Source: Nonomuraea sp. SYSU D8015
GTDB lineage: Bacteria; Actinomycetota; Actinomycetes; Streptosporangiales; Streptosporangiaceae
Length of the DNA: 64,000 nt
NCBI RefSeq assembly: GCF_008065375.1
Contig: NZ_VJYI01000001.1
Span: forward strand, 62,001-126,000
Direction: 5' to 3'
The notes below the pieces were generated by a model. That model made no database searches. It saw only the letters and a program-made list of their open reading frames with translations, and had not been told where the DNA came from. Shown piece by piece: positions 53,049 through 61,919 of the stretch. Numbering within the stretch: position 1 is the stretch's first letter; each line of letters begins with the position of its first letter. A program made the translations under genes and the position numbers.

Positions 53049-55084
53049 TGGTGAGTGACCCCGTGGATGGCGCCGTGAAGACGCACTGCCCGTACTGCGC
53101 ACTGCAGTGCGGCATGGAGATCGGTCCTGAGCTGGCCATCCGGCCCAGGACCGACATCCCGGCCAACGCCTCGGGCGCGCTGTGCCAGAAGGGCTGGACG
53201 GCCGGCGAGCTGCTCACCAACGGCGAGCGCCTGACGAGCCCCCTCCTGCACGGCGAGCCCGTGGAGTGGGACGTCGCGCTCGACTACGTCGCGAACCGCC
53301 TGGCCGCCATCCGCGCCGAGCACGGCCCCGACGCCGTGGCCGTGTTCGGCGGGGGTGGCCTCACCAACGAGAAGGCGTACACGCTCGGCAAGTTCGCCCG
53401 GGTCGCGCTCGGCACCAGCCAGATCGACTACAACGGGCGCTTCTGCATGTCCTCGGCGGCCGCCGCTTCGATCAAGGCGTTCGGCATGGACCGGGGGATG
53501 CCGTTCCCGATCACCGACCTGGCCGAGGCGGACGTCGTGCTGCTGGCCGGCGGCAACGTTGCCGAGACCATGCCGCCGTTCGTGCGCCACCTGGACGGCC
53601 CGCGCATGATCGTCATCGACCCGCGCCGCAGCCAGACCGCCAAGCTGGCCTGGCTGCACCTGCAGCCCACGCCCGGCACCGACTTGGCGCTGGCGCTGGG
53701 GCTGCTCCACCTGGTCATCGCCGAAGGCCTGGTCGACGAGGAGTACGTGGCCGCGCGGACCACCGGGTTCGACGAGGTCCGCACGTCGCTCTCCGCCTGG
53801 TGGCCCGAGCGGGTCGAGCGGATCACCGGGGTGCCCGTCTACCGGATGCGGCAGGCGGTCAGGGCCATGGCGGCGGCGCAGAAGGCGTACATCCTCACCG
53901 GGCGCGGCGCCGAGCAGCACGCCAAGGGCACCGACACCGTCTCCGCGTTCATCAACCTCGCGCTCGCGCTCGGCCTGCCGGGCCGCCACGGCTCCGGCTA
54001 CGGCTGCGTGACCGGGCAGGGCAACGGGCAGGGCGGCAGGGAGCACGGCCAGAAGGCCGACCAGCTGCCCGGCTACCGCAAGATCGACGACCCGGCGGCC
54101 AGGGAGCACGTGGCGGGCGTCTGGGGCGTGCCGCCGGAGAGCCTGCCGGGGCCGGGGCGGTCGGCGTACGAGCTGCTCGACGCCCTCGGCACCCCGGGCG
54201 GGCCGAAGGCGCTGCTGCTGTTCGGGTCCAACCCGGTGATCTCGGCGCCGGCCGCCGAGCACGTCGCCGAGCGCATCGCCGCCCTCGACCTGCTGGTCAC
54301 CTGCGACTTCGTCATGTCCGAGACCGCGGCGATGGCCGACGTGGTGTTCCCGGTGACGCAGTGGGCCGAGGAGACCGGCACCATGACCAACCTCGAAGGC
54401 CGCGTCCTGCTGCGCCGGCGGGCGGTCACGCCGCCCGAGGGCGTCAGGAGCGACCTCGACGTGCTCGCCGGGCTGGCCGAGCGGCTCGGGCACCGCTTGG
54501 AGACCGACCCGGTCAAGGTGTTCGACGAGCTGCGCCGGGCCAGCAAGGGCGGTCTGGCCGACTACTCCGGCATCACCTACGAGCGCATCGCGGCCGAGAA
54601 GGGCGTGTTCTGGCCCTGCCCGGAGCCGGATCACCCCGGGACGCCGCGCCCGTTCCTCGACTCCTTCGCCACCCCGGACGGCCGCGCCAGGTTCGTGCCC
54701 GTCCAGCACCGGCCTGCGGCGGAGGAGGTCGACGAGGACTACCCCGTCTACCTGAGCACCGGCCGGGTGCTGGCCCACTACCAGAGCGGCGCGCAGACCC
54801 GCAGGATCGCCTCGCTCGTCAAGGCCGCGCCCGAGCCGTTCGTCGAGCTGCACCCGGATCTGGCCGAGCAGCTCGACATCAGCGCCGGTGACGTGGTGCG
54901 GGTCACCAGCAAGCGTGGCGAGGCCAAGGCCGTCGCCAGGATCAGCGACGCCATCAGGCGCGACACCGTGTTCATGCCCTTCCACTGGGAGGGCGCCAAC
55001 CGGCTCACCAATCCGGCGCTCGACCCGACGTCGAGGATGCCGGAGTTCAAGGTCTGCGCGGTCAGGGTGGAGAGGGACTCATGA
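53048..55084 (+). CDS. nasA: Assimilatory nitrate reductase catalytic subunit (molybdopterin)
   Basis: 678-residue molybdopterin oxidoreductase. The N-terminal 4Fe-4S cluster is CPYCALQCGM plus CQKGW. Mo-bis-MGD binding regions include NGRFCMSSAAAA, GCVTGQGNGQGGREHGQKAD and the C-terminal molydopterin-dinucleotide fold (YLSTGRVLAHYQSGAQTRR, MPFHWEGANRLTNPALDPTS). No C-terminal 2Fe-2S extension, so electrons must come through the next gene product. Stop overlaps the next ATG (ATGA). Confidence 0.93.
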   Translation: MVSDPVDGAVKTHCPYCALQCGMEIGPELAIRPRTDIPANASGALCQKGWTAGELLTNGERLTSPLLHGEPVEWDVALDYVANRLAAIRAEHGPDAVAVFGGGGLTNEKAYTLGKFARVALGTSQIDYNGRFCMSSAAAASIKAFGMDRGMPFPITDLAEADVVLLAGGNVAETMPPFVRHLDGPRMIVIDPRRSQTAKLAWLHLQPTPGTDLALALGLLHLVIAEGLVDEEYVAARTTGFDEVRTSLSAWWPERVERITGVPVYRMRQAVRAMAAAQKAYILTGRGAEQHAKGTDTVSAFINLALALGLPGRHGSGYGCVTGQGNGQGGREHGQKADQLPGYRKIDDPAAREHVAGVWGVPPESLPGPGRSAYELLDALGTPGGPKALLLFGSNPVISAPAAEHVAERIAALDLLVTCDFVMSETAAMADVVFPVTQWAEETGTMTNLEGRVLLRRRAVTPPEGVRSDLDVLAGLAERLGHRLETDPVKVFDELRRASKGGLADYSGITYERIAAEKGVFWPCPEPDHPGTPRPFLDSFATPDGRARFVPVQHRPAAEEVDEDYPVYLSTGRVLAHYQSGAQTRRIASLVKAAPEPFVELHPDLAEQLDISAGDVVRVTSKRGEAKAVARISDAIRRDTVFMPFHWEGANRLTNPALDPTSRMPEFKVCAVRVERDS

Positions 55085-56475
55085 GGCTCGTCGTCGTGGG
55101 GAACGGGATGGCCGGATCGCGGCTCGTCAGCGAGGTGCGCACCCGCGATCCCCACATGAAGATCACGATTTTCGGCGCGGAGACGTGCCAGCCGTACAAC
55201 CGGGTGCTGCTGTCCAACGTGCTGGCCGGCAGCTCCCGCCCCGACCAGGTGCGGCTGCTCGACTCCTCCTGGTACGCCGCCCACGACGTCGAGGCGGCCT
55301 TCGGCAGCGCGGTCGCCCACATCGACAGGGAGACCAGGCACGTCGTGACCGAGGACGGCCGGCGCGAGCCGTACGACCTGCTGGTCCTGGCCACCGGCAG
55401 CGAGGCCATCGTGCCGCCGATCCCCGGCGTGGAGCGGGCCATCCCGTTCCGCACGCTGGAGGACTGCGAGCGCATCCTCGAATCCGCTCAGCAGGCCCGC
55501 AAGGCCGTGGTCATCGGCGGCGGGCTGCTCGGCATCGAGGCCGCCCGCGGGCTGGCCGGGCGCGGCCTGCCCGTCACGCTGCTGCACCTGGCCGGCCACC
55601 TCATGGAGCGCCAGCTCGACGTCGAGGCCGGCGAGGTGCTCGGCGAGACGCTGAACGGGCTCGGCGTGGAGATCCGCACCGGCGTCTCCGCCGAGGCCGT
55701 GCTGGAGGACGGCGTCCGGCTGGCCGGCGGCGAGCTCGTCGAGGCCGACCTGGTCATCCTGGCCTGCGGCGTGCGGCCCATCACGAAGCTCGCCGCCGAG
55801 GCCGGGCTGGAGGTGCGCCGCGGCGTCGTCGTGGACGACGAGCTCCGCACCGACGACCCGTCGATCTTCGCCATCGGCGAGTGCGCCGAGCACGACGGCA
55901 TGGTGTACGGCCTGGTCGCCCCCGCCTGGGAGCAGGCCTCCGTGGCCGCGGACGTCATCACCGGCGGCAAGGCCCTCTACCGCGGCTCCCGGCTCGTCAC
56001 CCGGCTCAAGGCCAGGAGCGTCGAGCTCGCCGCCATGGGCGAGACCCACCTCACCGAGGAGCACGCCGAGGTCGTGCGCTTCAGCCACCGGGCCCGCGGC
56101 ACCTACCGCAAGCTCGTCATCCGCGACGGCCGGCTGGTGGGCGCGATCCTGCTGGGCGAGAGCGACGCCGTCGGCACGCTCACCCAGCTCTTCGACCGCG
56201 GCGGACCGGTGCCGGGGGATCGGGCGGGGCTGCTGTTCCCCGGGCTGTCGTCGGCGCCCGTGACCGAGAACCCGACGCTGATCCCCGACGCGGCCAAGAT
56301 CTGCCAGTGCAACAACGTGACCAAGGGACAGATCAGGGCGTGCTGGGAGGCCGGGGCGCGGGACGTGGCGGGGGTGGCCGCCGCCACCAGGGCCACGACC
56401 GGATGCGGCACGTGCAAGGACGCCGTCGAGGGCATCGTGAGCTGGCTGTGCGAGCAGGAAGGGATTTCAGTATGA
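55081..56475 (+). CDS. nasC: FAD/NAD(P)H electron-transfer subunit of nitrate reductase
   Basis: 464 residues. A pyridine nucleotide-disulfide-type flavoprotein (GNGMAGSRLVSEV, VVIGGGLLGIEAARGLAG) with a C-terminal BFD-like 2Fe-2S domain (CQCNNVTKGQIRACW ... GCGTCKDAV). It resembles the front half of NirB without siroheme domains. By position it passes NAD(P)H electrons to the nitrate reductase; the symbol nasC is from analogy with Klebsiella/Bacillus naming. Coupled by ATGA at both ends. Confidence 0.85.
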   Translation: MRLVVVGNGMAGSRLVSEVRTRDPHMKITIFGAETCQPYNRVLLSNVLAGSSRPDQVRLLDSSWYAAHDVEAAFGSAVAHIDRETRHVVTEDGRREPYDLLVLATGSEAIVPPIPGVERAIPFRTLEDCERILESAQQARKAVVIGGGLLGIEAARGLAGRGLPVTLLHLAGHLMERQLDVEAGEVLGETLNGLGVEIRTGVSAEAVLEDGVRLAGGELVEADLVILACGVRPITKLAAEAGLEVRRGVVVDDELRTDDPSIFAIGECAEHDGMVYGLVAPAWEQASVAADVITGGKALYRGSRLVTRLKARSVELAAMGETHLTEEHAEVVRFSHRARGTYRKLVIRDGRLVGAILLGESDAVGTLTQLFDRGGPVPGDRAGLLFPGLSSAPVTENPTLIPDAAKICQCNNVTKGQIRACWEAGARDVAGVAAATRATTGCGTCKDAVEGIVSWLCEQEGISV

Positions 56476-58901
56476 GCAGGATCGTCGTCGTTGGGTATGG
56501 GCCGACGGCTCACCGGCTCGTCGAGACCCTCGTGAGCAAGGGCTTCGACGGCCGGATCACCGTGATCGGGGAGGAACCGCGGCCCGCGTACGACCGGGTG
56601 CACCTGACCTCCTACCTGTCGGGCACCAGCGCCGAGGACCTCACCTACGACGTCCCCGAGGGCGCCGTGACCAAGCTGAGCACCCGCGTCACCGGCATCG
56701 ACCGGGACGCCAAGCACGTGGTCACCGGGGACGGCGACGTCGAGCCGTACGACGTGCTGGTGCTGGCCACCGGGTCGGCGCCGTTCGTGCCGCCGGTGCC
56801 GGGAGCCGAGCACGCCTTCGTCTACCGCACGATCGAGGACCTGGACGCGATCAAGGTCGCCGCCAAGGACGCGGCCGAGGGCGTCGTGGTCGGCGGCGGC
56901 CTGCTCGGCCTGGAGGCCGCCGACGCGCTGCGGGCGCTCGGGCTGAAGGCGCACATCGTCGAGATGAGCCCCTGGCTGATGCCGCGGCAGGTCGACGAGG
57001 GCGGCGGCGCGGTGCTGAAGCAGCACATCGAGGACCTGGGGCTGAGCGTGCACGCCGGCGCCGGCGTCAAGGAGATCGTCGCCGACGACCAGGGGCAGGT
57101 CACAGGGCTGCTCAAGCCCGACGGGACGCTCGTGGACGCGCAGGTCGTGGTGTTCTCGGCGGGCATCAGGCCGCGCGACGAGCTGGCCAGGTCGTCCGGC
57201 CTGGAGGTCGGCGAGCGGGGCGGCATCGTGGTCGACTCCGGGATGCTCACCTCCGACCCGTCCATCTACGCGGTCGGGGAGTGCGCGCTCGCCGGCGGGA
57301 TGATCTACGGGCTGGTCGGGCCGTGCAACACCATGGCCGAGGTGGCCGTCGACCGGATCATGGGCGGGTCCGCGACGTTCGAGGGCGCGGACATGTCCAC
57401 GAAGCTCAAGCTGCTCGGCGTCGAGGTCGCGCAGTTCGGGGCCATGGACGGAGCGCTCGACGTCACCTACATGGACCCGGTGGGCGGCGTCTACAAGAAA
57501 CTGTTCATCAGCGACGACGCGAAGACGCTGCTCGGCGGCATCTGCGTGGGCGACGCCTCGCCGTACACGTCGCTGCGGCCCTTCGTCGGCAAGGCGCTGC
57601 CCGCCGCGCCGTCCGACCTGCTGTTCAGCGGGGCCGGGGCGAGCCTGGACCTGCCGGACGAGGCGCAGGTGTGCTCGTGCAACAACGTGTGCGCCGGCGA
57701 CGTCCGCACGGCCATCGCCGACAAGGGCGTCACCGACGTGCCCGGGATCAAGGCGTGCACCCGCGCCGGCACCACCTGCGGCAGCTGCGTGCCGATGCTC
57801 AAGCAGCTGCTGGAGAAGTCGGGCGTCGAGGTCAGCAAGGCGCTGTGCGAGCACTTCACGTACTCGCGCGCCGAGCTGTTCGACATCGTACGGGTCCGCA
57901 AGATCACCACGTTCTCGCAGCTCATCACCGAGCACGGGCAGGGCCGGGGCTGCGACATCTGCAAGCCGGCCGTGGCCTCGATCCTGGCCTCGCTGCACAA
58001 CGGGCACGTGCTCGAAGGCGAGCGGGCCGCGCTGCAGGACACCAACGACGCCTTCCTCGCCAACATGCAGAAGAACGGCACGTACTCGGTCGTTCCGCGC
58101 ATCCCCGGCGGCGAGATCACCCCGGAGAAGCTCATCGTGATCGGCGAGGTGGCCCGGGACTTCGGGCTCTACACGAAGATCACCGGCGGGCAGCGGATCG
58201 ACCTGTTCGGCGCCCGCGTCGACCAGTTGCCCGAGATCTGGCGGCGGCTGGTGGAGGCCGGGTTCGAGTCCGGGCACGCCTACGGCAAGGCCCTGCGGAC
58301 GGTGAAGTCCTGCGTGGGCTCGACCTGGTGCCGGTACGGAGTGCAGGACTCGGTGGGCCTGGCCATCGCCCTGGAGCTGCGTTACCGCGGCCTGCGCTCG
58401 CCGCACAAGCTCAAGTCCGCCGTCTCCGGCTGCGCCCGCGAGTGCGCCGAGGCCCGCTCCAAGGACTTCGGCATCATCGCCACCGAGAAGGGCTGGAACC
58501 TGTACGTCGCCGGCAACGGCGGCTTCAAGCCCCGCCACGCCGACCTGCTGGCCGGCGACCTGTCCACCGAAGAGCTCATCAGGACCATCGACCGGTTCCT
58601 GATGTTCTACATCCGCACGGCCGACCGGCTCCAGCGCACCTCGACCTGGCTGGAGTCCCTGGAAGGCGGGCTCGACTACCTACGGGAGGTGATCATGGAG
58701 GACTCGCTCGGGATCTGCGCCGACCTCGACGCGCAGATGGAGCACCACACCGCGACGTACGCCGACGAGTGGGCCGCCACCCTGGACGACCCCGAGAAGC
58801 TGAGCAGGTTCGTCAGCTTCGTCAACGCGCCCGGCGTCCCCGACCCGTCGATCGTCTTCGAGCAGGAGCGCGGCCAGATCAAGCCGGTGATGGCCCGATG
58901 A
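56472..58901 (+). CDS. nirB: Nitrite reductase [NAD(P)H] large subunit
   Basis: 809-residue siroheme enzyme reducing nitrite to ammonium with six electrons. Domains: FAD/NAD(P)H (about 1-390), BFD-like 2Fe-2S (CSCNNVCAGDVRTAI ... TCGSCVPML, about 400-450), and siroheme/4Fe-4S at CVGSTWCRYGVQD and CARECAEARSKD (about 617-662). Full length for the family. ATGA overlaps with both neighbours. Confidence 0.96.
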   Translation: MSRIVVVGYGPTAHRLVETLVSKGFDGRITVIGEEPRPAYDRVHLTSYLSGTSAEDLTYDVPEGAVTKLSTRVTGIDRDAKHVVTGDGDVEPYDVLVLATGSAPFVPPVPGAEHAFVYRTIEDLDAIKVAAKDAAEGVVVGGGLLGLEAADALRALGLKAHIVEMSPWLMPRQVDEGGGAVLKQHIEDLGLSVHAGAGVKEIVADDQGQVTGLLKPDGTLVDAQVVVFSAGIRPRDELARSSGLEVGERGGIVVDSGMLTSDPSIYAVGECALAGGMIYGLVGPCNTMAEVAVDRIMGGSATFEGADMSTKLKLLGVEVAQFGAMDGALDVTYMDPVGGVYKKLFISDDAKTLLGGICVGDASPYTSLRPFVGKALPAAPSDLLFSGAGASLDLPDEAQVCSCNNVCAGDVRTAIADKGVTDVPGIKACTRAGTTCGSCVPMLKQLLEKSGVEVSKALCEHFTYSRAELFDIVRVRKITTFSQLITEHGQGRGCDICKPAVASILASLHNGHVLEGERAALQDTNDAFLANMQKNGTYSVVPRIPGGEITPEKLIVIGEVARDFGLYTKITGGQRIDLFGARVDQLPEIWRRLVEAGFESGHAYGKALRTVKSCVGSTWCRYGVQDSVGLAIALELRYRGLRSPHKLKSAVSGCARECAEARSKDFGIIATEKGWNLYVAGNGGFKPRHADLLAGDLSTEELIRTIDRFLMFYIRTADRLQRTSTWLESLEGGLDYLREVIMEDSLGICADLDAQMEHHTATYADEWAATLDDPEKLSRFVSFVNAPGVPDPSIVFEQERGQIKPVMAR

Positions 58902-59218
58902 GCTGGACGCCGATCTGCGACTACGACAAGCTGCTGCCCGAGCGCGGCGTCTGCGCCCTGGTGGAGGGCAGGCAGGTGGCCGTCTTCCGCACCTACGACG
59001 GCGCACTGCACGCGCTGGACAACCTCGACCCGTTCAGCGGGGCGTACGTGCTCTCGCGTGGCATCGTCGGCACCAGGAAGGGCGAGCCGACCGTGGCCTC
59101 GCCGCTGCACAAGCAGGTGTTCTCGCTGGTGTCCGGGGTGTGCCTGGACGAACAGGGCGTGGCGGTGCCGGTCTATCCGGTGCGGGTGGCCGACGGGCGC
59201 GTGGAGGTGAGCGTCTAG
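58898..59218 (+). CDS. nirD: Nitrite reductase small subunit
   Basis: 106-residue Rieske-fold subunit (WTPICDYDKLLPERGVCALV, TVASPLHKQVFSLVSGVCL). The CxH/CxxH cluster ligands of true Rieske proteins are absent, as is normal for NirD, so it is structural. ATGA overlap with nirB; followed by a strong terminator. Confidence 0.94.
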   Translation: MSWTPICDYDKLLPERGVCALVEGRQVAVFRTYDGALHALDNLDPFSGAYVLSRGIVGTRKGEPTVASPLHKQVFSLVSGVCLDEQGVAVPVYPVRVADGRVEVSV

Positions 59219-59237
59219 CTCCTCACGCGGACGACAC

Positions 59238-59276
59238 GAAAGGGCCCAGGCCGTCTCACGGCCTGGGCCCTTTCGG
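59238..59276. terminator. Strong hairpin terminator after nirD
   Basis: A 17-bp perfect stem (59238-59254 with 59260-59276; cgaaagggcccaggccg) closes a 5-base loop. Ends of the arms supply A- and T-tracts (aaa/ttt), so it can serve both strands, including the small minus-strand frame that stops at 59282. Confidence 0.9.
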
Positions 59277-59281
59277 CTCGG

Positions 59282-59530
59282 CTACGCGTCTTCGTCGATC
59301 TCCCCTGAGGTCCGCCGGGGGTAGACGTGCGGGCTCCGGTGGGCTACAGGAAGCACGCAGCGGCGTCCCGCCTCTACGCTGTCACAGCGTTCGGCGTCCT
59401 CGCGCTGGGGAAGGGGTTCGGGGTTCGCCTGCGTTCGCGACACTGCACGGACGCTATAGGCGGTGTCCGCCCCGCTGGTCTCGCGGGGGCAACGATCGAA
59501 ACACTGAACGGTCTCGCCAAAACCGGTCAT
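59282..59530 (-). CDS. Possible small protein with Cys/His-rich C-terminus
   Basis: 82 residues in an otherwise 400-bp gap. The C-terminal half has RCDSVEAGRRCVLPVAHRSP, a C-x6-C-x5-H spacing found in short actinobacterial domains (CxxxxxRCxLPxGHxGPH type). The N-terminal half has no resemblance. The stop lies against the bidirectional terminator, which suits a real convergent gene. Could equally be a fragment. Confidence 0.35.
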   Translation of the reverse strand: MTGFGETVQCFDRCPRETSGADTAYSVRAVSRTQANPEPLPQREDAERCDSVEAGRRCVLPVAHRSPHVYPRRTSGEIDEDA

Positions 59531-59621
59531 TTCAGCCAGTAATGCCGGACGAGGTAAAGGCGGCGTGCAAAGTGCCTAAACCGCGCATTCGGCGACGGGA
59601 AGCGCGGGCATCAAAGCCGCC

Positions 59622-60170
59622 ATGAGCGAGATTTCTCAGCGCAGGGCACTCCTGCTGGCCACTATCGTCCCCGCCATGCTCGTCGCGGGCTGCGCAGCGG
59701 GAGGCGCCGACACCCAAGCCATGAAGGGCGCGGCGAGCCCGGCGACGCCGACGGACACCATGATGTCGCCGGAGGAGACCGACACGCCCATGGACACCGC
59801 CACGCCGACGGACACCGCCGGGGCGGAGGGGGCGCGGTCGGCCGTCCAGGGATTCTTCGACGCGCTCAAGTCGGGGAACGTGGACCAGGTCATGGGCACG
59901 TTCGCCGACGACGCGGTGGTGGCCCTGGACGGGGCGGCCACCGCGACGGACACCGACGCCATCCGCACGCTCCTCCAGGAACGGCTCAGGGCCGCGAACG
60001 GGATGGCGCAGGCCACGCACACCATCGAGGAGGCGCGCCAGCTCGGTGAGGGCGCGGTCGTCCGCGCGACGAGCAAGCAGGACAACCAGAACCTCCGCGA
60101 GCTCTTCGCGCTCACGCAGGACGGAGGGGAATGGAAGATCGCGGAGCTCATGACCAACAAGGCGCCCTGA
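59622..60170 (+). CDS. Lipoprotein with NTF2/SnoaL-like domain
   Basis: 182 residues. A lipoprotein signal (LLATIVPAMLVAGCAAG, acylated Cys near residue 25) is followed by a Thr/Pro/Asp-rich linker with repeated DTATPTDTA-like units, then an NTF2-like domain (VQGFFDALKSGNVDQVMGTFADDAVV to ALTQDGGEWKIAELM). Probably a surface binding protein; no catalytic residues can be assigned. Confidence 0.82.
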   Translation: MSEISQRRALLLATIVPAMLVAGCAAGGADTQAMKGAASPATPTDTMMSPEETDTPMDTATPTDTAGAEGARSAVQGFFDALKSGNVDQVMGTFADDAVVALDGAATATDTDAIRTLLQERLRAANGMAQATHTIEEARQLGEGAVVRATSKQDNQNLRELFALTQDGGEWKIAELMTNKAP

Positions 60171-60181
60171 TCCCGCGAGGG

Positions 60182-60202
60182 GAATACGGTAGGGGGGTAT
60201 GG
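60182..60202 (+). promoter_or_regulatory. Likely CsoR operator
   Basis: gaatacggtaggggggtatgg: read on the minus strand it gives ATACCCCCCTACCGTAT, matching the imperfect palindromic C-tract boxes bound by CsoR repressors. It lies about 40 bp before the csoR-type gene, consistent with autoregulation. Confidence 0.6.
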
Positions 60203-60239
60203 CGTTGCTGTCGGTGTAGCGAACGGGGAGGACCGTGAG

Positions 60240-60521
60240 ATGGCCGGATACACCGACAGCAAGCAGGACCACCTACGGCGGTTGCGCCGCATCGAAGGGC
60301 AGGCGCGAGGGCTGCAGCGCATGGTCGAGGACGACAAGTACTGCATCGACATCCTGACGCAGGTGTCGGCGACGACGAGTGCGCTGCAGTCGTTCGCGCT
60401 GTCCCTGCTGGAGGAGCACATGGCGCACTGCGTGGCCGAGGCGGCGCAGAAGGGCGGTGCCGAGGCGGAGATCAAGGTCAAGGAGGCCGCCGACGCCATC
60501 GCCCGCCTCGTCAGGTCGTGA
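60240..60521 (+). CDS. csoR: Metal-sensitive transcriptional repressor (CsoR/FrmR family)
   Basis: 93-residue all-helical repressor. Cu(I) ligands of the CsoR W-X-Y-Z type are visible: Cys in DKYCIDIL, His and Cys in EEHMAHCV. The N-terminal arm KQDHLRRLRRIEGQARGLQR is typical. No copper ATPase or chaperone gene adjoins, so the regulon lies elsewhere or includes the secreted protein at 60.9 kb (inference). FrmR-type aldehyde sensing is less likely given the CHC pattern. Confidence 0.88.
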   Translation: MAGYTDSKQDHLRRLRRIEGQARGLQRMVEDDKYCIDILTQVSATTSALQSFALSLLEEHMAHCVAEAAQKGGAEAEIKVKEAADAIARLVRS

Positions 60522-60532
60522 CCTCAAGGGGG

Positions 60533-60779
60533 TCAGTTCTGCGCCGTGTCGCCCGGGATGCGGGGCGTGATCCGGCGCTGGTCGACCAGGGCGAGATAGA
60601 CGGCGAAGGCGCCCTGCGTCCACCTCTCGGCCTGCTGCGCGGTCAGCCTGATCTCCTCGCCCTCGTGCGAGACGATCATGTATCCCCCCAGCGGGGTCCG
60701 TCGCCACGCGACCAGGACGTTCTCGTAGACGAGCATGTCGAGCATCGCGCTCAGGTAGTGACGCCGGGCGGCGGACACG
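60533..60779 (-). CDS. Small conserved hypothetical protein
   Basis: 81 residues: SAARRHYLSAMLDMLVYENV, AWRRTPLGGYMIVSHEGEEI, ERWTQGAFAVYLALVDQRR. GTG start at 60779 has GAGGAGG 8 bases upstream. Codon use fits the genome. No family recognised; convergent with csoR. Confidence 0.65.
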
Positions 60780-60887
60780 GCGCAAGCCTCCTCGCTCCTC
60801 GCCGAATTCTCGCCTGACCTCCATTGTGCGCGCCCTTTCAGGAAATGTCGCTTTTCCGGGATCTTCGTTCCTGGAACCTGGGTCGTG

Positions 60888-60911
60888 CCTCCGGTGTATC
60901 TACACCGGAGG
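60888..60911 (+). promoter_or_regulatory. Perfect palindrome overlapping an anti-16S-type Shine-Dalgarno
   Basis: cctccggtgta-tc-tacaccggagg: 11-bp arms with a 2-base spacer. The right arm runs into ggaggtgatcc (60907-60917), fully complementary to the 16S rRNA 3' end, 3 bases before the ATG at 60920. The element could be a protein operator or an RNA hairpin hiding the ribosome site. Confidence 0.75.
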
Positions 60912-60919
60912 TGATCCCC

Positions 60920-61669
60920 ATGAAGAGGATGCTGGCCGTGCTGGCCGTCGTGCTGGCGGCCCTGGCCGCGGGGACCGTTCCGGCCGGGGCGGCGGGGAAC
61001 TGGGCGGTGACGTACATGGATCCGCTGCCGGACCGGTTCGAGAGCGGCAAGCCGTACGTGCTGGGGTTCTGGGTGCTGCAGCACGGCAGTCACCCGTTCT
61101 CGGGGCGGCTGGGGCCCGTCGGACTGCGGCTCACCGGGGAGGGCGGGAAGAGCCTGATGTTCAACGGCACGGCGCTGCCGGAGGCCGGTCACTACGCGAC
61201 TTCCGTGGTCGTGCCCGAAGGTGAGTGGAAGGTCGAGGGCATGCAGGGGATCTTCCAGCCGTATGACGTGGGGACGCTCGTCGTTCCCGGCGGGTTGAAG
61301 CTCAATCCGGTGGAGAAGGAGGCGATCGCCAGTTTCGTGTCGTACGGGCGGGATTACTGGGACGAGGTGCGGCCGCCCGGGTTCCCCGACCTGGCGGGGG
61401 CCACGGTGAAGGTGGACACCGGGGAGGTGGCGGCCGAGGCCGGTCCGGCGGCGCCCCGGGAGCCGGTGGCGTCGCCTCGCGTGACCGCCGTTCCCGCGGC
61501 TCGGGAGTCCGGAGGCGTGCCCGCGTACACGCTGCTCATCGCGGCGGCCGGCGGCGCGCTGCTCGCGGCGGCGGCCCTGCGGTGGCTGCCTCTGCCGCGT
61601 CGCCGGCGGGAGGACGAGCCCGATCAGCCGTCCGGCACGTCGTCGGAGACGATCGTCGTCTCCGGTTAG
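60920..61669 (+). CDS. Secreted, C-terminally membrane-anchored protein of unknown function
   Basis: 249 residues. A signal peptide (KRMLAVLAVVLAALAAGTVPAGAA) precedes a beta-rich domain (FESGKPYVLGFWVLQHGSHP, LPEAGHYATSVVVPEGEWKV, FQPYDVGTLVVPG), a Pro/Ala linker, one helix (YTLLIAAAGGALLAAAALRW) and a basic cytoplasmic tail. The His-containing segments could bind metal; a link to the nearby CsoR repressor is possible but unproven. I do not recognise the family with confidence. Confidence 0.75.
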   Translation: MKRMLAVLAVVLAALAAGTVPAGAAGNWAVTYMDPLPDRFESGKPYVLGFWVLQHGSHPFSGRLGPVGLRLTGEGGKSLMFNGTALPEAGHYATSVVVPEGEWKVEGMQGIFQPYDVGTLVVPGGLKLNPVEKEAIASFVSYGRDYWDEVRPPGFPDLAGATVKVDTGEVAAEAGPAAPREPVASPRVTAVPAARESGGVPAYTLLIAAAGGALLAAAALRWLPLPRRRREDEPDQPSGTSSETIVVSG

Positions 61670-61919
61670 CGCGGGGGACCGGGGGTAGATCAGCCGGGGT
61701 GCGCTCGCGACACCGTTTTTCCCGAGCGGCACGCGTCGCGGGCGCACCCCGGCTTCTGCTGCGCCCGATCCTGTGCATAGGGGTATCGCCGGGTGTCGAG
61801 CCGTCGACACGGTGGCCGGCGTCTTCTCCTACCTGCGCTGGATCCGGCCGGCGTTCGCCCAGGAGGGCGCGGGGGAGAGGGTACGGACGGGCGCATTCGG
61901 TCTCGGTCTAGGAGGACAC

